This document shows, one piece after another, positions 56,283-63,965 of a DNA stretch of 64,000 bases (position 1 is its first letter; each line of letters begins with the position of its first letter). Under the pieces are notes generated by a model. It ran no database searches. It had not been told where the DNA came from and was given only the letters and a program-made list of their open reading frames with translations. Origin of the DNA: Clostridia bacterium (GTDB taxonomy: Bacteria > Bacillota > Clostridia > Christensenellales > Aristaeellaceae); contig JAFSKN010000036.1 of the NCBI GenBank assembly GCA_017448975.1, positions 1 through 64,000 on the forward strand. Direction: 5' to 3'. A program made the translations under genes and the position numbers.

Positions 56283-56873
56283 TCACGCCGCGAAAGCCGC
56301 GGCAAATTCATCGGGTGTCAGGGTCAAGGGCTGATTCACGAGCGTCCAGAACCGTTGTGCGTCGATGATCTTCACGCCACGTTCCCGCGCCTTTTCGCGC
56401 TTGTAAGTGCCTGGATGCTCACCCAGCACAAGCAGCGTGGTACAGGCTGGCATATCCTCAAATGCCCTGCCGCCGTTGGCGGCCACGGCCTGAATGGCTT
56501 CGGCGCGTGTCATGTCCGGCAGCTTGCCAGAGAACGCCACACATTCACCGGCGAAAGCGTTATTACCCACGAATGAGCGCGGCGCGGGAGCGGGGCGGGG
56601 CGCTGGCTGCTGAACTGGCGCGGGGGCTGGGCTTTCCGCCTGCTGGGGCGGCGCTGGCTCCATGGGAGCGGGAACCTTGCGCGGCCTGCCGCGCTTGCGC
56701 TTGGGCGTTTCGGGAATGGACGGGACGGGCGGAACGATTTCTGCGGCGTTGCTGGCCGCGCCTTGCTCCTGGGCGTTCCCTTCCGCGTTCCTGCGAAGCG
56801 CGGAGATTATCAGAACCGCAACAATAATCAGCGACAGGCCCATCAATGCGGGGATGATGTTGAAATTGCCCAT
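56283..56873 (-). CDS. Membrane/AT-hook/BRCT-domain protein
   Basis: A 196-residue protein with an unusual make-up: a transmembrane helix (5-25, NIIPALMGLSLIIVAVLIIS), a Pro-rich linker with the AT-hook motif KRKRGRPRKVP (58-68), more Pro/Ala, and a C-terminal BRCT domain (105-180, with GECVAFSGKLPDMTRAEAIQ and VLGEHPGTYKREKARERGVK). BRCT domains of this style occur in NAD-dependent DNA ligases; here it might bind DNA ends or partner proteins near the membrane. Start ATG 56873 after AAGGAGGTG; a GTG at 56882 is possible. Repeat copy I is upstream. Confidence 0.7.
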   Translation of the reverse strand: MGNFNIIPALMGLSLIIVAVLIISALRRNAEGNAQEQGAASNAAEIVPPVPSIPETPKRKRGRPRKVPAPMEPAPPQQAESPAPAPVQQPAPRPAPAPRSFVGNNAFAGECVAFSGKLPDMTRAEAIQAVAANGGRAFEDMPACTTLLVLGEHPGTYKREKARERGVKIIDAQRFWTLVNQPLTLTPDEFAAAFAA

Positions 56874-56888
56874 GCGGCGCACCTCCTT

Positions 56889-56915
56889 GCCCGCGTACCA
56901 TGCCCACGGGCGGGC
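56889..56915 (-). repeat. Start-associated 27-bp repeat, copy I
   Basis: Identical to C, E and F; directly abuts the AAGGAGGTG of the BRCT gene. Confidence 0.9.
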
Positions 56916-56921
56916 GAATGG

Positions 56922-57800
56922 TCACGCGGCGTGATCCTCGATGTGCTCCACCATGTCCGCGAATTGCCACGGATTCAAGGCGTATTCTGGATTCTGCTCA
57001 ACATTCGCGGAATAACCCTTGAGCAACTCGTGCAGAACGTGGGCGTGATAATTCCTGCGGCGTTCCGCGTTGCGGGCGGCTTCTTCCTCGGCTTCGCGCT
57101 GGGCGTTCTGCTGATTCTGCTGCTCCTTCTTTTCGGCGATCCGCATAGGCAGCAGGAGCGCGTCACCGCGTTCGGACGTAAACCACACGGTTGCCAGCGC
57201 GTTCATTTTTCCGGTCAGCGTGTCGGCAAATGCTTTCGCGTCGTTGCCCATGACGGCCAGCATGTCGAGCAAAAACCCGGCGTTCACGGCGGGCTTTCCT
57301 TCGCCGAAATCCCAAATGGGCGTGAAGTTCTTGCGTTCCGCACGGGAAAGGGTGGCGCGGGCGTTCGCGGTTTCCACGGCGATATGCGCCTTGAGTTCGG
57401 CAACGGTGGGCAGTTCCAGCGCCAATGCCGGATCGTTGACCGGCGCGTGGAATACCTTGTCCAAGTCAACCGGTTCCCCCGCGTCGTCGGGGCGTGCTTC
57501 CAGGGGCAGCGCGTCTTTCAGGCGATAGGCACGGAACCCGTCGCAGGCGCATTGACGGCCCTGGTCATCCGTCCAGGCGTAGGCCAGCGCGGGCCGATTG
57601 CTTTTCTTCACGTCGTTCAGCATCCGCGTGATGGTTTTCACGGCGTCCAGGCTGCCGCGCTGGGACGCGGTTTCCAGGCGGATTTTTGCTTCCAGGTCGT
57701 CGGCGAGCTTGTGAAGCTCGATCTTCGCGCACACGCTATGATCCGGGTCGAGCAGGGAAATGGCGGTGCGCACACGGGCGAGAATGTCCTGGGTGTTCAT
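56922..57800 (-). CDS. Phage protein with possible sliding-clamp-like domain
   Basis: A 292-residue protein, start at 57800 (leader AAGGAGGCCAACACCACATG). The segment PALAYAWTDDQGRQCACDGF, and especially KPAVNAGFLLDMLAVMGNDA followed by ALLLPMRI, resembles the C-terminal domain of DnaN-type clamps (NAKYLLDAL...LVMPMR). The C-terminal 70 residues are a charged coiled coil (KKEQQNQQNAQREAEEEAAR). A clamp-related protein would act with the phage replication machinery, but the match is weak. Confidence 0.45.
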   Translation of the reverse strand: MNTQDILARVRTAISLLDPDHSVCAKIELHKLADDLEAKIRLETASQRGSLDAVKTITRMLNDVKKSNRPALAYAWTDDQGRQCACDGFRAYRLKDALPLEARPDDAGEPVDLDKVFHAPVNDPALALELPTVAELKAHIAVETANARATLSRAERKNFTPIWDFGEGKPAVNAGFLLDMLAVMGNDAKAFADTLTGKMNALATVWFTSERGDALLLPMRIAEKKEQQNQQNAQREAEEEAARNAERRRNYHAHVLHELLKGYSANVEQNPEYALNPWQFADMVEHIEDHAA

Positions 57801-57923
57801 GTGGTGTTGGCCTCCTTCAAAATGGTTTCGCGGCATAATGGCTTTCCGCGACGCGCTCCACACTTGCGCATGAGGCGCGTTTCGGCTGGGAGCCGTCCAG
57901 CCAGTCGTCAGGCGGAACAATAC

Positions 57924-57939
57924 GCGGGCCAGCGCCCGC
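57924..57939. other. Hairpin between two leftward genes
   Basis: GCGGGC (57924-57929) pairs with GCCCGC (57934-57939) over CAGC. The 150-bp gap also holds weaker symmetric GC-rich stretches, perhaps a degenerate relative of the start-associated repeats. Confidence 0.45.
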
Positions 57940-57949
57940 CTGAACGCCC

Positions 57950-58795
57950 TCATGCGAGGGCGTTCAGGGTGGCGGCCAGCTCCTGCGCGGCGCGGTACGC
58001 CTTGCACGTGAGCTTCTTGTTCCAGGAATGGAGCTGGGCGCTCCAGTAGAAACCGGCCTGCTCAATGGCTTCGCGCTGCGCCTGGGTGGGCTCGGCCTGG
58101 AACAATACGCGGGTGCGCTGGGTGGCCTCGTCAAAGGCGATGTTCCAGCCCTTGCCGCAAATGGTGGTGCCGATCCAGGGCTTGTCCGCGGGGGCCTGCA
58201 CAGCCACGGGAGCGGGGGCGTGAGCGGGAGCGGCCACGGGAGCGGGGGCGGGAGCGGGCTTGCTGGCCTTGCGGGCCTTGCTGGGCTTGTCCTGGGCGGC
58301 TTCCTGCGCATGGGCCTGCACAGCCACGGGAGCGGGGGCAGGAGCGGGAGCGGCCACGGGAGCGGGGGCGGGAGCGGGGGCGGGAGCGGGGGCGGGAGCG
58401 GGCTTGCTGGCCTTGCGGGCCTTGCTGGGCTTGTCCTGGGCGGCTTCCTGCGCGGGGGCCTGCACGGCCACGGGAGCGGGAGCGGGAACGGGAACGGGGG
58501 CGGGAGCGGCCTTGCCCTGGGCGAAATGATTCGCGGCTTTTGCAGCGGCGAGGCAGTTCGCGTACATGGGCATATCCGCACCCACATGGATGCGCACCGG
58601 CACGTCGCATACCTGGGCGAACACGTACACGTCGCCAGAGCGGGCAAGGCTGTACTGGGCATCGAACCGCCGACCGTTGACGGTCACGGTTTCGGGAGCG
58701 AAGCTCCACACGGGGGCGCTCACGGGAGCGGGTACGGGAGCGGGAGCCTGGACGGGAGCGGGGGCCTGGGTGTTGGCGGTTTTCGCGGTTTTCAT
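57950..58795 (-). CDS. Pro/Ala-rich protein with small C-terminal domain
   Basis: A 281-residue protein, first of the leftward operon. N-terminal KTAKTANTQAPAPVQAPAPV opens a chain with one globular part (about 35-90, VNGRRFDAQYSLARSGDVYV) and then two near-identical linkers made of APAPAP plus EAAQDKPSKARKASKPA. The last 65 residues (QAEPTQAQREAIEQAGFYWS, QLHSWNKKLTCKAYRAAQEL) form a small domain also seen in phage DUF3560-like and antirestriction-type proteins. AGAGAGG lies upstream of the ATG. Function unknown. Confidence 0.65.
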   Translation of the reverse strand: MKTAKTANTQAPAPVQAPAPVPAPVSAPVWSFAPETVTVNGRRFDAQYSLARSGDVYVFAQVCDVPVRIHVGADMPMYANCLAAAKAANHFAQGKAAPAPVPVPAPAPVAVQAPAQEAAQDKPSKARKASKPAPAPAPAPAPAPAPVAAPAPAPAPVAVQAHAQEAAQDKPSKARKASKPAPAPAPVAAPAHAPAPVAVQAPADKPWIGTTICGKGWNIAFDEATQRTRVLFQAEPTQAQREAIEQAGFYWSAQLHSWNKKLTCKAYRAAQELAATLNALA

Positions 58796-58860
58796 GGGGG
58801 TGCCTCTCTTTCTGGCCTGTTGGCCTGTTTGTGCTGGCCGGTTTCCCTGGCCGCACTGAA

Positions 58861-58869
58861 AGCATAGCA
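58861..58869 (-). promoter_or_regulatory. Extended -10 promoter of leftward operon
   Basis: Leftward TGCTATGCT (TATGCT at 58861-58866), close in form to the late promoter TGCTATACT at 17126, again without a good -35. Transcription would start near 58853 and run into the Pro/Ala-rich gene at 58795. Confidence 0.5.
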
Positions 58870-58914
58870 CACTTTCGGCCCCTGTGCCGGAAGCACCCCC
58901 TTTTTCGGCCCGCC

Positions 58915-58935
58915 TAACTTCCCTTCGGGAAGTTA
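58915..58935. other. Perfect hairpin in the repeat-rich gap
   Basis: TAACTTCCC pairs with GGGAAGTTA over TTC (58915-58923 with 58927-58935), flanked on the right by an A-run then a T-run. May be a terminator or operator. Confidence 0.6.
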
Positions 58936-59011
58936 AAAAAATTTTTTGAGGGGCCAACGGGCGCACGCGCGACAGTTGTTCCCGCGCGCGAGAGCTTCCG
59001 GCTGCTGGCCC

Positions 59012-59245
59012 CCAGCGCCAGCCCCCCAGGGGAGCAGCGCCAGATCCCCCAGGGGAGCGCCAGCCGCCACCCCAGCGCCAGATCCCCCAGGGGAGCAGCG
59101 CCAGCCCCCAGGGGAGCGCCAGCCCCCCCCAGGGGAGCAGCGCCAGCCCCCAGGGGAGCGCCAGCCCCCCCAGGGGAGCAGCGCCAGCCCCCCCAGGGGA
59201 GCGCCAGCCGCCACCCCAGCGCCAGCCCCCAGGGGAGCGCCACCC
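59012..59245. repeat. GC-rich tandem repeat block
   Basis: About nine units built from CAGCGCCAGCCCCCCAGGGG, in alternating longer and shorter forms. Each contains a short CCCC...GGGG palindrome. It lies upstream of the leftward operon. Confidence 0.8.
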
Positions 59246-59584
59246 GATCCCGCCAGCGTACAGCGCCAGCAGGCCCAGCGCTGCCCGCGCTGCGCTGCCC
59301 GCAACCCTGCCCGCGTTTCTCGCAACCGTGCGGCCTGCGCTGCCTGGGCAATGCCCGCGTTTCGCGCAACCGTGCAACCCGCGCCACCCTGCGCGTTGCC
59401 CGCTGCGCTATGTGCGCTACCCGCTGCGCGTTGGGCGCATTGTGTGGGTGCGCTGGGCTGTGCGCGTAGGTACTGTGCACATAGAAAAATTTCAATGCGG
59501 CCGGCGAAGACCCAAGATCAGCCAAAATATTATATTTTTTTTATTTATTTCATTCACCTGACCACCCAGGGCGGCATCCTCGCG

Positions 59585-59598
59585 CGCGCACGTGCGCG
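59585..59598. promoter_or_regulatory. 14-bp perfect palindrome
   Basis: CGCGCACGTGCGCG, next to AT-rich DNA. Could be bound by a dimeric regulator; nothing in the sequence shows which. Confidence 0.4.
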
Positions 59599-59709
59599 AA
59601 TATTATAGAAATAAAAAACAGCGGCAAAATGGCTTCTGCCTCTTGCTGCTGTGATGCAAGGTGAAATCGCCTGCATTGAAAAATTTCACCCCATGAGTGC
59701 GGTCAATAT

Positions 59710-59730
59710 GTTGTAAATAGTGTAGTAAAT
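59710..59730. repeat. Putative integrase arm-type sites, right
   Basis: GTTGTAAATAG (59710-59720) and GTAGTAAAT (59722-59730), the same words as at 609-630 but in the opposite order. Confidence 0.6.
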
Positions 59731-59785
59731 AGAGAAGTATAAACACAAATAAACAAATTTGCCCTCTGGATCACGACAAAAAAGA

Positions 59786-59824
59786 AATCCCGCAAGCCCT
59801 TGATACATAAGGGTTTGCGGGATT
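59786..59824 (-). terminator. Phage-supplied terminator of tRNA-Ser
   Basis: A 16-bp stem (59786-59801 with 59809-59824, one G-U pair) ending at the tRNA CCA. Read leftward it is followed by TTTCTTTTTTG. It replaces the host terminator displaced to 467-503. Confidence 0.8.
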
Positions 59825-59888
59825 CTGGCGGAGAAGGAGAGATTTGAACTCTCGCTACGATTCACTCGTACTACTCCCTTAGCAGGGG
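59824..59888. other. attR core
   Basis: 65 bp identical to 506-570. It forms the 3' part of the intact tRNA-Ser(GCU), so integration restores the tRNA gene. Confidence 0.95.
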
Positions 59889-59917
59889 AGCCCCTTCGGC
59901 CACTTGGGTACTTCTCC
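59826..59917 (-). tRNA. tRNA-Ser(GCU)
   Basis: 92 nt: acceptor GGAGAAG/CTTCTCC, discriminator G and CCA, long variable arm, anticodon loop CTGCTAA (anticodon GCT). The prophage attachment site; function restored by the att core. Confidence 0.95.
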
Positions 59918-59941
59918 ATATGGCACGGTATAGGCACAAAA

Positions 59942-60030
59942 TGGCGGAGAGAGAGGGATTCGAACCCCCGGTGCCTTTCAGCATCACTGGTTTTCAAGAC
60001 CAGCGCCATCAACCACTCGGCCATCCCTCC
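59942..60030 (-). tRNA. tRNA-Ser(UGA)
   Basis: 89 nt: acceptor GGAGGGA/TCTCTCC, class II variable arm, anticodon loop CTTGAAA (anticodon TGA), CCA encoded. Host gene in tandem with tRNA-Ser(GCU). Confidence 0.95.
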
Positions 60031-60324
60031 GCGTGCTGCGGCCGACAGCCTCACCGAAGTGCTTATCAACTATATCACCATTAGAACTGATTGTCAATCC
60101 CCTTTTTAAAATATTGCCGAACGGCAGCATGAAAGTTAATTCCAGTAAATTCCAGCAGTATGAAAGCCAGGGCCGGTCCGGGGTTTCTCTCCACCCAAAA
60201 CTGAATTTCTTGTGCAAAAATTGTTTTTATGTTATTATTTTCATGTGCTGTAAAAGCGCCATACCGCGGAGAAATGGGCAGTTTTCCCTTTGCTCAGGAC
60301 CCCGCGCAGATTTTTTATTCGGTG
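60031..60324. other. Host spacer between tRNA genes and CCA-adding enzyme
   Basis: About 290 bp. The first part is the promoter side of the leftward tRNA genes (AT-rich near 60064-60110). No further gene is seen; open frames reading into the downstream gene lack a good start. Confidence 0.5.
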
Positions 60325-61725
60325 ATGAAAATGGAAGACAAAAACATTCTGATGGCCCGCAGGATCGCCGCCGAGGTTCACAATGCGGGCGGCCACACGT
60401 ATTACGTGGGCGGCTTTGTTCGCGATCTGATCCTGGGGCTGGAAAACAAGGACATCGATATCGAAGTTCACGGGATTCCCGTGGCGGCGCTGGAAGCCAT
60501 TCTGGACGGTTTGGGCGAACGCCTTACCATGGGCGCCAGCTTCGGCGTAATGGGGCTGCGCCATTATGAGCTGGATATTGCCATGCCGCGTTCGGAGGTG
60601 GCTACCGGCCGGGGACACAAAGATTTCGCGGTCTTCGTCGATCCCTTTTTGGGAGCGGAAAAAGCGGCCCGCCGCCGGGATTTTACCATGAACGCCCTGA
60701 TGCAGGACGTATTGACCGGGGAAGTGCTGGACTTTTTCGGCGGCCGGGAGGACATGGCCCGCGGGCGCATCCGGCACGTGGACGATCAAACCTTCGCGGA
60801 AGACCCGCTGCGGGTGTTCCGGGCGGCGCAGTTTGCCGCCCGTTTCGGTTTCACCGTGGCAGAGGAAACAACGGCGTTTTCCGCCGGGATGGACGTGGCC
60901 GCGCTGGCGGGCGAGCGCGTCATGGGCGAACTGGAAAAGGCGCTGCTGAAAGCGCAGAAGCCCTCCGTGTTTTTTGAAGAACTGCGAAAAATGAACCAGC
61001 TTGGCTGCTGGTTTCCGGAACTGGAAGCGCTTTCGGGCATCCCCCAAAGCCCCGTTCATCACCCGGAAGGCGACGTATGGAACCATACCATGCAGGTGCT
61101 GGACGAAGCGGCGGCGCTGCGAAGCTCGGCTTCGGAACCTCTGTGGTTCATGCTGGCGGCCCTGTGCCACGATTTCGGAAAAGCTTCCGCCACGGAGGAA
61201 AAAAACGGCGCGCTGCACGCTTATGGCCATGAAGTATCCGGGCTCCCGCTGGCCGAACGGTTTTTAGGGCGGATCACCAGCGAAGTGAAGCTGACCAAAT
61301 ACGTGCTGAATATGACAGAGCTGCACATGCAGCCAAACAAAAAAGCCCGGGAAGCCTCCCACGTGAAGTCCTTTATGGCGATGTTCGACCGCTCCGTCTG
61401 CCCGGAAGACCTGCTCCTGCTGGCAAAGGCCGATCATATGGGCCGCCTGGGCCCCGGGATGCGGCGGGAAGCGACGGCTGAAGAATACGCGGAAATGGGA
61501 GGCAGGCTGCGGGAAATGCTGACGCTGTATAAAGAAAGAATGAACCAGCCGTATGTGATGGGCCGGGATCTGATCGAGGCCGGGGTGAAACCGAGCCCGC
61601 TTTTCGCCGACGCGCTGGCCTATGCCCACAAGCTCCGCCTGGCGGGGATCCCCAAAGAGGAACAGCTTTTGCAGACCCTGGGGTATCTGCGCAAAGCACA
61701 GCAAAAAAGCGGCGATAAAGAATGA
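60325..61725 (+). CDS. cca: CCA-adding tRNA nucleotidyltransferase with HD domain
   Basis: About 466 residues. The class II nucleotidyltransferase head has GGFVRDLILG (29-38) and DIDIEVHG (43-50), with RRDFTMNAL and EDPLRVFRAAQFAARFGF further on. The C-terminal half carries an HD phosphohydrolase domain (WNHTMQVLDEA, ALCHDFGKAS) with ELHMQPNKK. It repairs tRNA 3' ends. The exact start is uncertain: ATG at 60325 or 60331, with only GGTG as ribosome site. Host gene. Confidence 0.9.
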   Translation: MKMEDKNILMARRIAAEVHNAGGHTYYVGGFVRDLILGLENKDIDIEVHGIPVAALEAILDGLGERLTMGASFGVMGLRHYELDIAMPRSEVATGRGHKDFAVFVDPFLGAEKAARRRDFTMNALMQDVLTGEVLDFFGGREDMARGRIRHVDDQTFAEDPLRVFRAAQFAARFGFTVAEETTAFSAGMDVAALAGERVMGELEKALLKAQKPSVFFEELRKMNQLGCWFPELEALSGIPQSPVHHPEGDVWNHTMQVLDEAAALRSSASEPLWFMLAALCHDFGKASATEEKNGALHAYGHEVSGLPLAERFLGRITSEVKLTKYVLNMTELHMQPNKKAREASHVKSFMAMFDRSVCPEDLLLLAKADHMGRLGPGMRREATAEEYAEMGGRLREMLTLYKERMNQPYVMGRDLIEAGVKPSPLFADALAYAHKLRLAGIPKEEQLLQTLGYLRKAQQKSGDKE

Positions 61726-61737
61726 GGTGACGCATCC

Positions 61738-62670
61738 ATGATCGATATTACCCTGCTTGGCACATCGGCGCTCGTTCCGCTGCCCGATCGGGCGCTGACC
61801 GCGGTCGCGTTGACCTGCGCCGGGCATTCCATCCTGTTTGACTGCGGCGAGGGCACCCAGGCCGCGGCGAGAAAAGCGGGCGTCAGCCTGATGAAAGCGG
61901 ACCTGATCGCCCTGACGCACTACCACGGCGACCATATTTTCGGCATGCCGGGCCTGCTGCAGACCATGTGCTGCCTGGGCCGCACGGAAACGCTGTACAT
62001 CACCGGCCCCGCTGGACTGAAGGAAGAGCTTTCGCCCATTTTGAAGCTGGCGGGCTGGACATCCTACGAAATCGTGCTGCTTCCGTTCCCGGTGGATGGC
62101 CTGCGGCTGGAAACGCTGGCAAAGGGCTGGCCGCCGGAAGCCAAGCTCACCGCCTTTTCGACGGAACACCGGGTGCCCAGCCAGGGGTACTGCTTCACGC
62201 TGGATCGGGCGGGGAAATTCATGCCGGAGAAAGCAAAGGCGCTGGGCGTGCCCACGAACCAATGGGGACTGCTCCAGAAGGGCCAGAGCGTGCAGGTGGG
62301 CGAAGCCGTCATTCGTCCGGACCAGGTATTGGGAGAACCGCGCAAAGGCCTCAAATTCGTGTTTACCGGCGACACAGCGGCGTGCCCCGCATTGACATGC
62401 GCGGCGGCGGATGCCGATCTGCTGATCAGCGAAGCGACCTACGGCGAAAACGAGCAGGGAGCGCTGGCCGTCGATCACGGGCATATGAACTTTGCCCAGG
62501 CGGCGGAGACGGCGGCAAAGGCCAATGTTAAGGAGCTTTGGCTCGCCCATTATTCTCAGATGATCGAAGACCCGCAGGAATATTTGCCCAACGCCACGGC
62601 AATCTTTTCAAATGCGATATGCGGTCAGGATGGCATGGGGACGACCCTGCAGTTTGAAAAAGACCGGTGA
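61738..62670 (+). CDS. rnz: Ribonuclease Z
   Basis: A 310-residue metallo-beta-lactamase tRNA 3'-processing nuclease. The zinc motif is HYHGDHIFG (61-69); further GEGTQAA, STEHRVPSQGYCF, FTGDTA and LAHYSQM segments are typical. It removes the 3' trailer of tRNA precursors that lack CCA. GAGGTGA precedes the ATG, and it lies 13 bp after the CCA-adding enzyme, a functional pair. Confidence 0.93.
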   Translation: MIDITLLGTSALVPLPDRALTAVALTCAGHSILFDCGEGTQAAARKAGVSLMKADLIALTHYHGDHIFGMPGLLQTMCCLGRTETLYITGPAGLKEELSPILKLAGWTSYEIVLLPFPVDGLRLETLAKGWPPEAKLTAFSTEHRVPSQGYCFTLDRAGKFMPEKAKALGVPTNQWGLLQKGQSVQVGEAVIRPDQVLGEPRKGLKFVFTGDTAACPALTCAAADADLLISEATYGENEQGALAVDHGHMNFAQAAETAAKANVKELWLAHYSQMIEDPQEYLPNATAIFSNAICGQDGMGTTLQFEKDR

Positions 62671-62762
62671 AACGCCGTCGGGAAGCGGGGCAGCGGGATA
62701 AAACCTGAAAAGCGCATCGAAAATGAGGAATATCACATTATAACGCAAAGGAGAATAAGGCC

Positions 62763-63890
62763 ATGAGCGAAACGCAAACCAATCGTAATCTATCGGCCAT
62801 CCGCGGCAGCCTGGTGGGCGGCGCCGTGGGCGACGCGCTGGGCTATCCTGTGGAATTCATGGACTGGGCAAGAATACAGAAGGCGCACGGCCCGCAGGGG
62901 ATTCAAAAATACGAATTGGATTTTGAAGAAGGATCGGCCGTTATTTCCGATGATACCCAAATGACCCTGTTCACAGCCAACGGGCTGCTGACGGGCGATA
63001 CCTGCAACGCGCTGCAGGGCGTGAATTATTCCCCGGTCAGTTCAATTTATGACGCGTACCGGGATTGGTATTTCTGCCAGCAGAGCATGCATCTGCCGCC
63101 CAAGAACCGCTCCTGGCTTTCGGTCATTCCGGAAATGCACAAGCGGCGCGCGCCCGGAAATACCTGCCTGTCCGCCCTGCGCATGGGCCGGCCGGGAGAT
63201 TTGGATGAACCCGTCAATTTCAACAAGGGCTGCGGCGGGATCATGCGGGTAGCCCCCATCGCCCTCTGGGATCAGGGGAAACGCCCCATTGAAGAAATCG
63301 ATTTGCTGGGCGCGAAAGCCGCCGCCCTGACCCACGGCCATCCCCTGGGCTACATGCCCGCCGCCGCGCTGGTGCATTTGGTTTCCCGGGCCGCCTTTAG
63401 CGACCGCGGCGGCACGGACGGCCTGTATGCCGTTGCGACGGATTGCCGGGAAACCATGGGGCGGCTGTTTTCGGATAACGGCTTTCTGCCCGAATTGCTT
63501 CGCATCATGGATCAGGCTGTGGCGTTTTCCCGCAACGATAGGCCGGACGTGGAAAATATCCATGCCATCGGCGGCGGCTGGACGGGGGAGGAAGCCTTGG
63601 GCATCGCCCTTTATTGCAGCCTGAAATACCAGAACGATTTTTCCGGGGCCATGGCCGCCTCCGTCAATCACAGCGGCGACAGCGATTCCACCGGCGCCGT
63701 TACCGGCAATATCTTAGGCGCGTGGCTGGGCTATGAGGCGATTGAGGAAAAATGGCTGAAGGATCTGGAGCTCAGGCGCGTCCTGCTGGAAATGGCGGAC
63801 GATCTGTATACCGGGTGCCCCAAAACCGCCGAAGCGATCAACAGGAATGAAACGTGGTTCAATCGGTACGGCGCATCCTGCAAAAAATAA
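62763..63890 (+). CDS. ADP-ribosylglycohydrolase family protein
   Basis: A 375-residue protein of the DraG family. Metal-binding motifs are GDALGYPVEF (25-34), ISDDTQMTL and NHSGDSDSTGAVTGN near the C terminus, in which the Asp residues bind two magnesium ions. It should remove ADP-ribose from modified protein or another substrate; no partner is nearby. AAAGGAG upstream. Host gene. Confidence 0.92.
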   Translation: MSETQTNRNLSAIRGSLVGGAVGDALGYPVEFMDWARIQKAHGPQGIQKYELDFEEGSAVISDDTQMTLFTANGLLTGDTCNALQGVNYSPVSSIYDAYRDWYFCQQSMHLPPKNRSWLSVIPEMHKRRAPGNTCLSALRMGRPGDLDEPVNFNKGCGGIMRVAPIALWDQGKRPIEEIDLLGAKAAALTHGHPLGYMPAAALVHLVSRAAFSDRGGTDGLYAVATDCRETMGRLFSDNGFLPELLRIMDQAVAFSRNDRPDVENIHAIGGGWTGEEALGIALYCSLKYQNDFSGAMAASVNHSGDSDSTGAVTGNILGAWLGYEAIEEKWLKDLELRRVLLEMADDLYTGCPKTAEAINRNETWFNRYGASCKK

Positions 63891-63935
63891 GCTGCTTTGC
63901 CGGTTTTCCTCCAAAACCGCGCTTCACAATTTAAA

Positions 63936-63965
63936 GCCTGCCCGCAAACGAACGGGCGGGTTTTT
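63936..63965 (+). terminator. Terminator after ADP-ribosylglycohydrolase gene
   Basis: CCTGCCCG (63937-63944) pairs with CGGGCGGG (63953-63960, one G-T pair) over an 8-nt loop, followed by TTTTT. Confidence 0.85.

Larger units (their letters stand above)
58936..59785. other. Non-coding region with tandem repeats near attR
   Basis: About 850 bp without a credible gene. 59012-59245 is a GC-rich array of CAGGGGAGC-containing units; 59246-59460 is a C-rich stretch with repeated GCCCGCGTTTC and GCAACCGTGC words; 59500-59760 is AT-rich and holds the integrase arm sites. Long open frames here result from the skewed composition and are not supported. Confidence 0.7.
506..59888. mobile_element. Complete-looking prophage integrated at tRNA-Ser(GCU)
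   Basis: Bounded by a perfect 65-bp direct repeat and carrying integrase, lysogeny control, replication, packaging, head, contractile tail, DGR and lysis modules in a sensible order. Terminase and portal families are lambda-like; the tail is of the P2/Mu contractile type, so virions are predicted to be myovirus-like. No disrupted structural gene was noticed, so the element may be inducible. Length between att cores is 59,318 bp. Confidence 0.95.

Noticed and set aside
51431..56915. CRISPR array from the 27-bp repeats
   Set aside because: The copies are hundreds of bases apart, separated by genes, and no cas genes are present.
57950..59377. Upstream extension of the Pro/Ala-rich gene to 59377
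   Set aside because: The extra part is translated GC-rich repeats; a start with AGAGAGG exists at 58795.
58946..59608. Open frame across the tandem-repeat block
   Set aside because: Made of low-complexity Pro/Gly/Arg repeats that follow the DNA repeats in every frame; no ribosome site.
60229..60324. Upstream start of the CCA-adding enzyme at 60229
   Set aside because: The extension lacks family similarity and a ribosome site.
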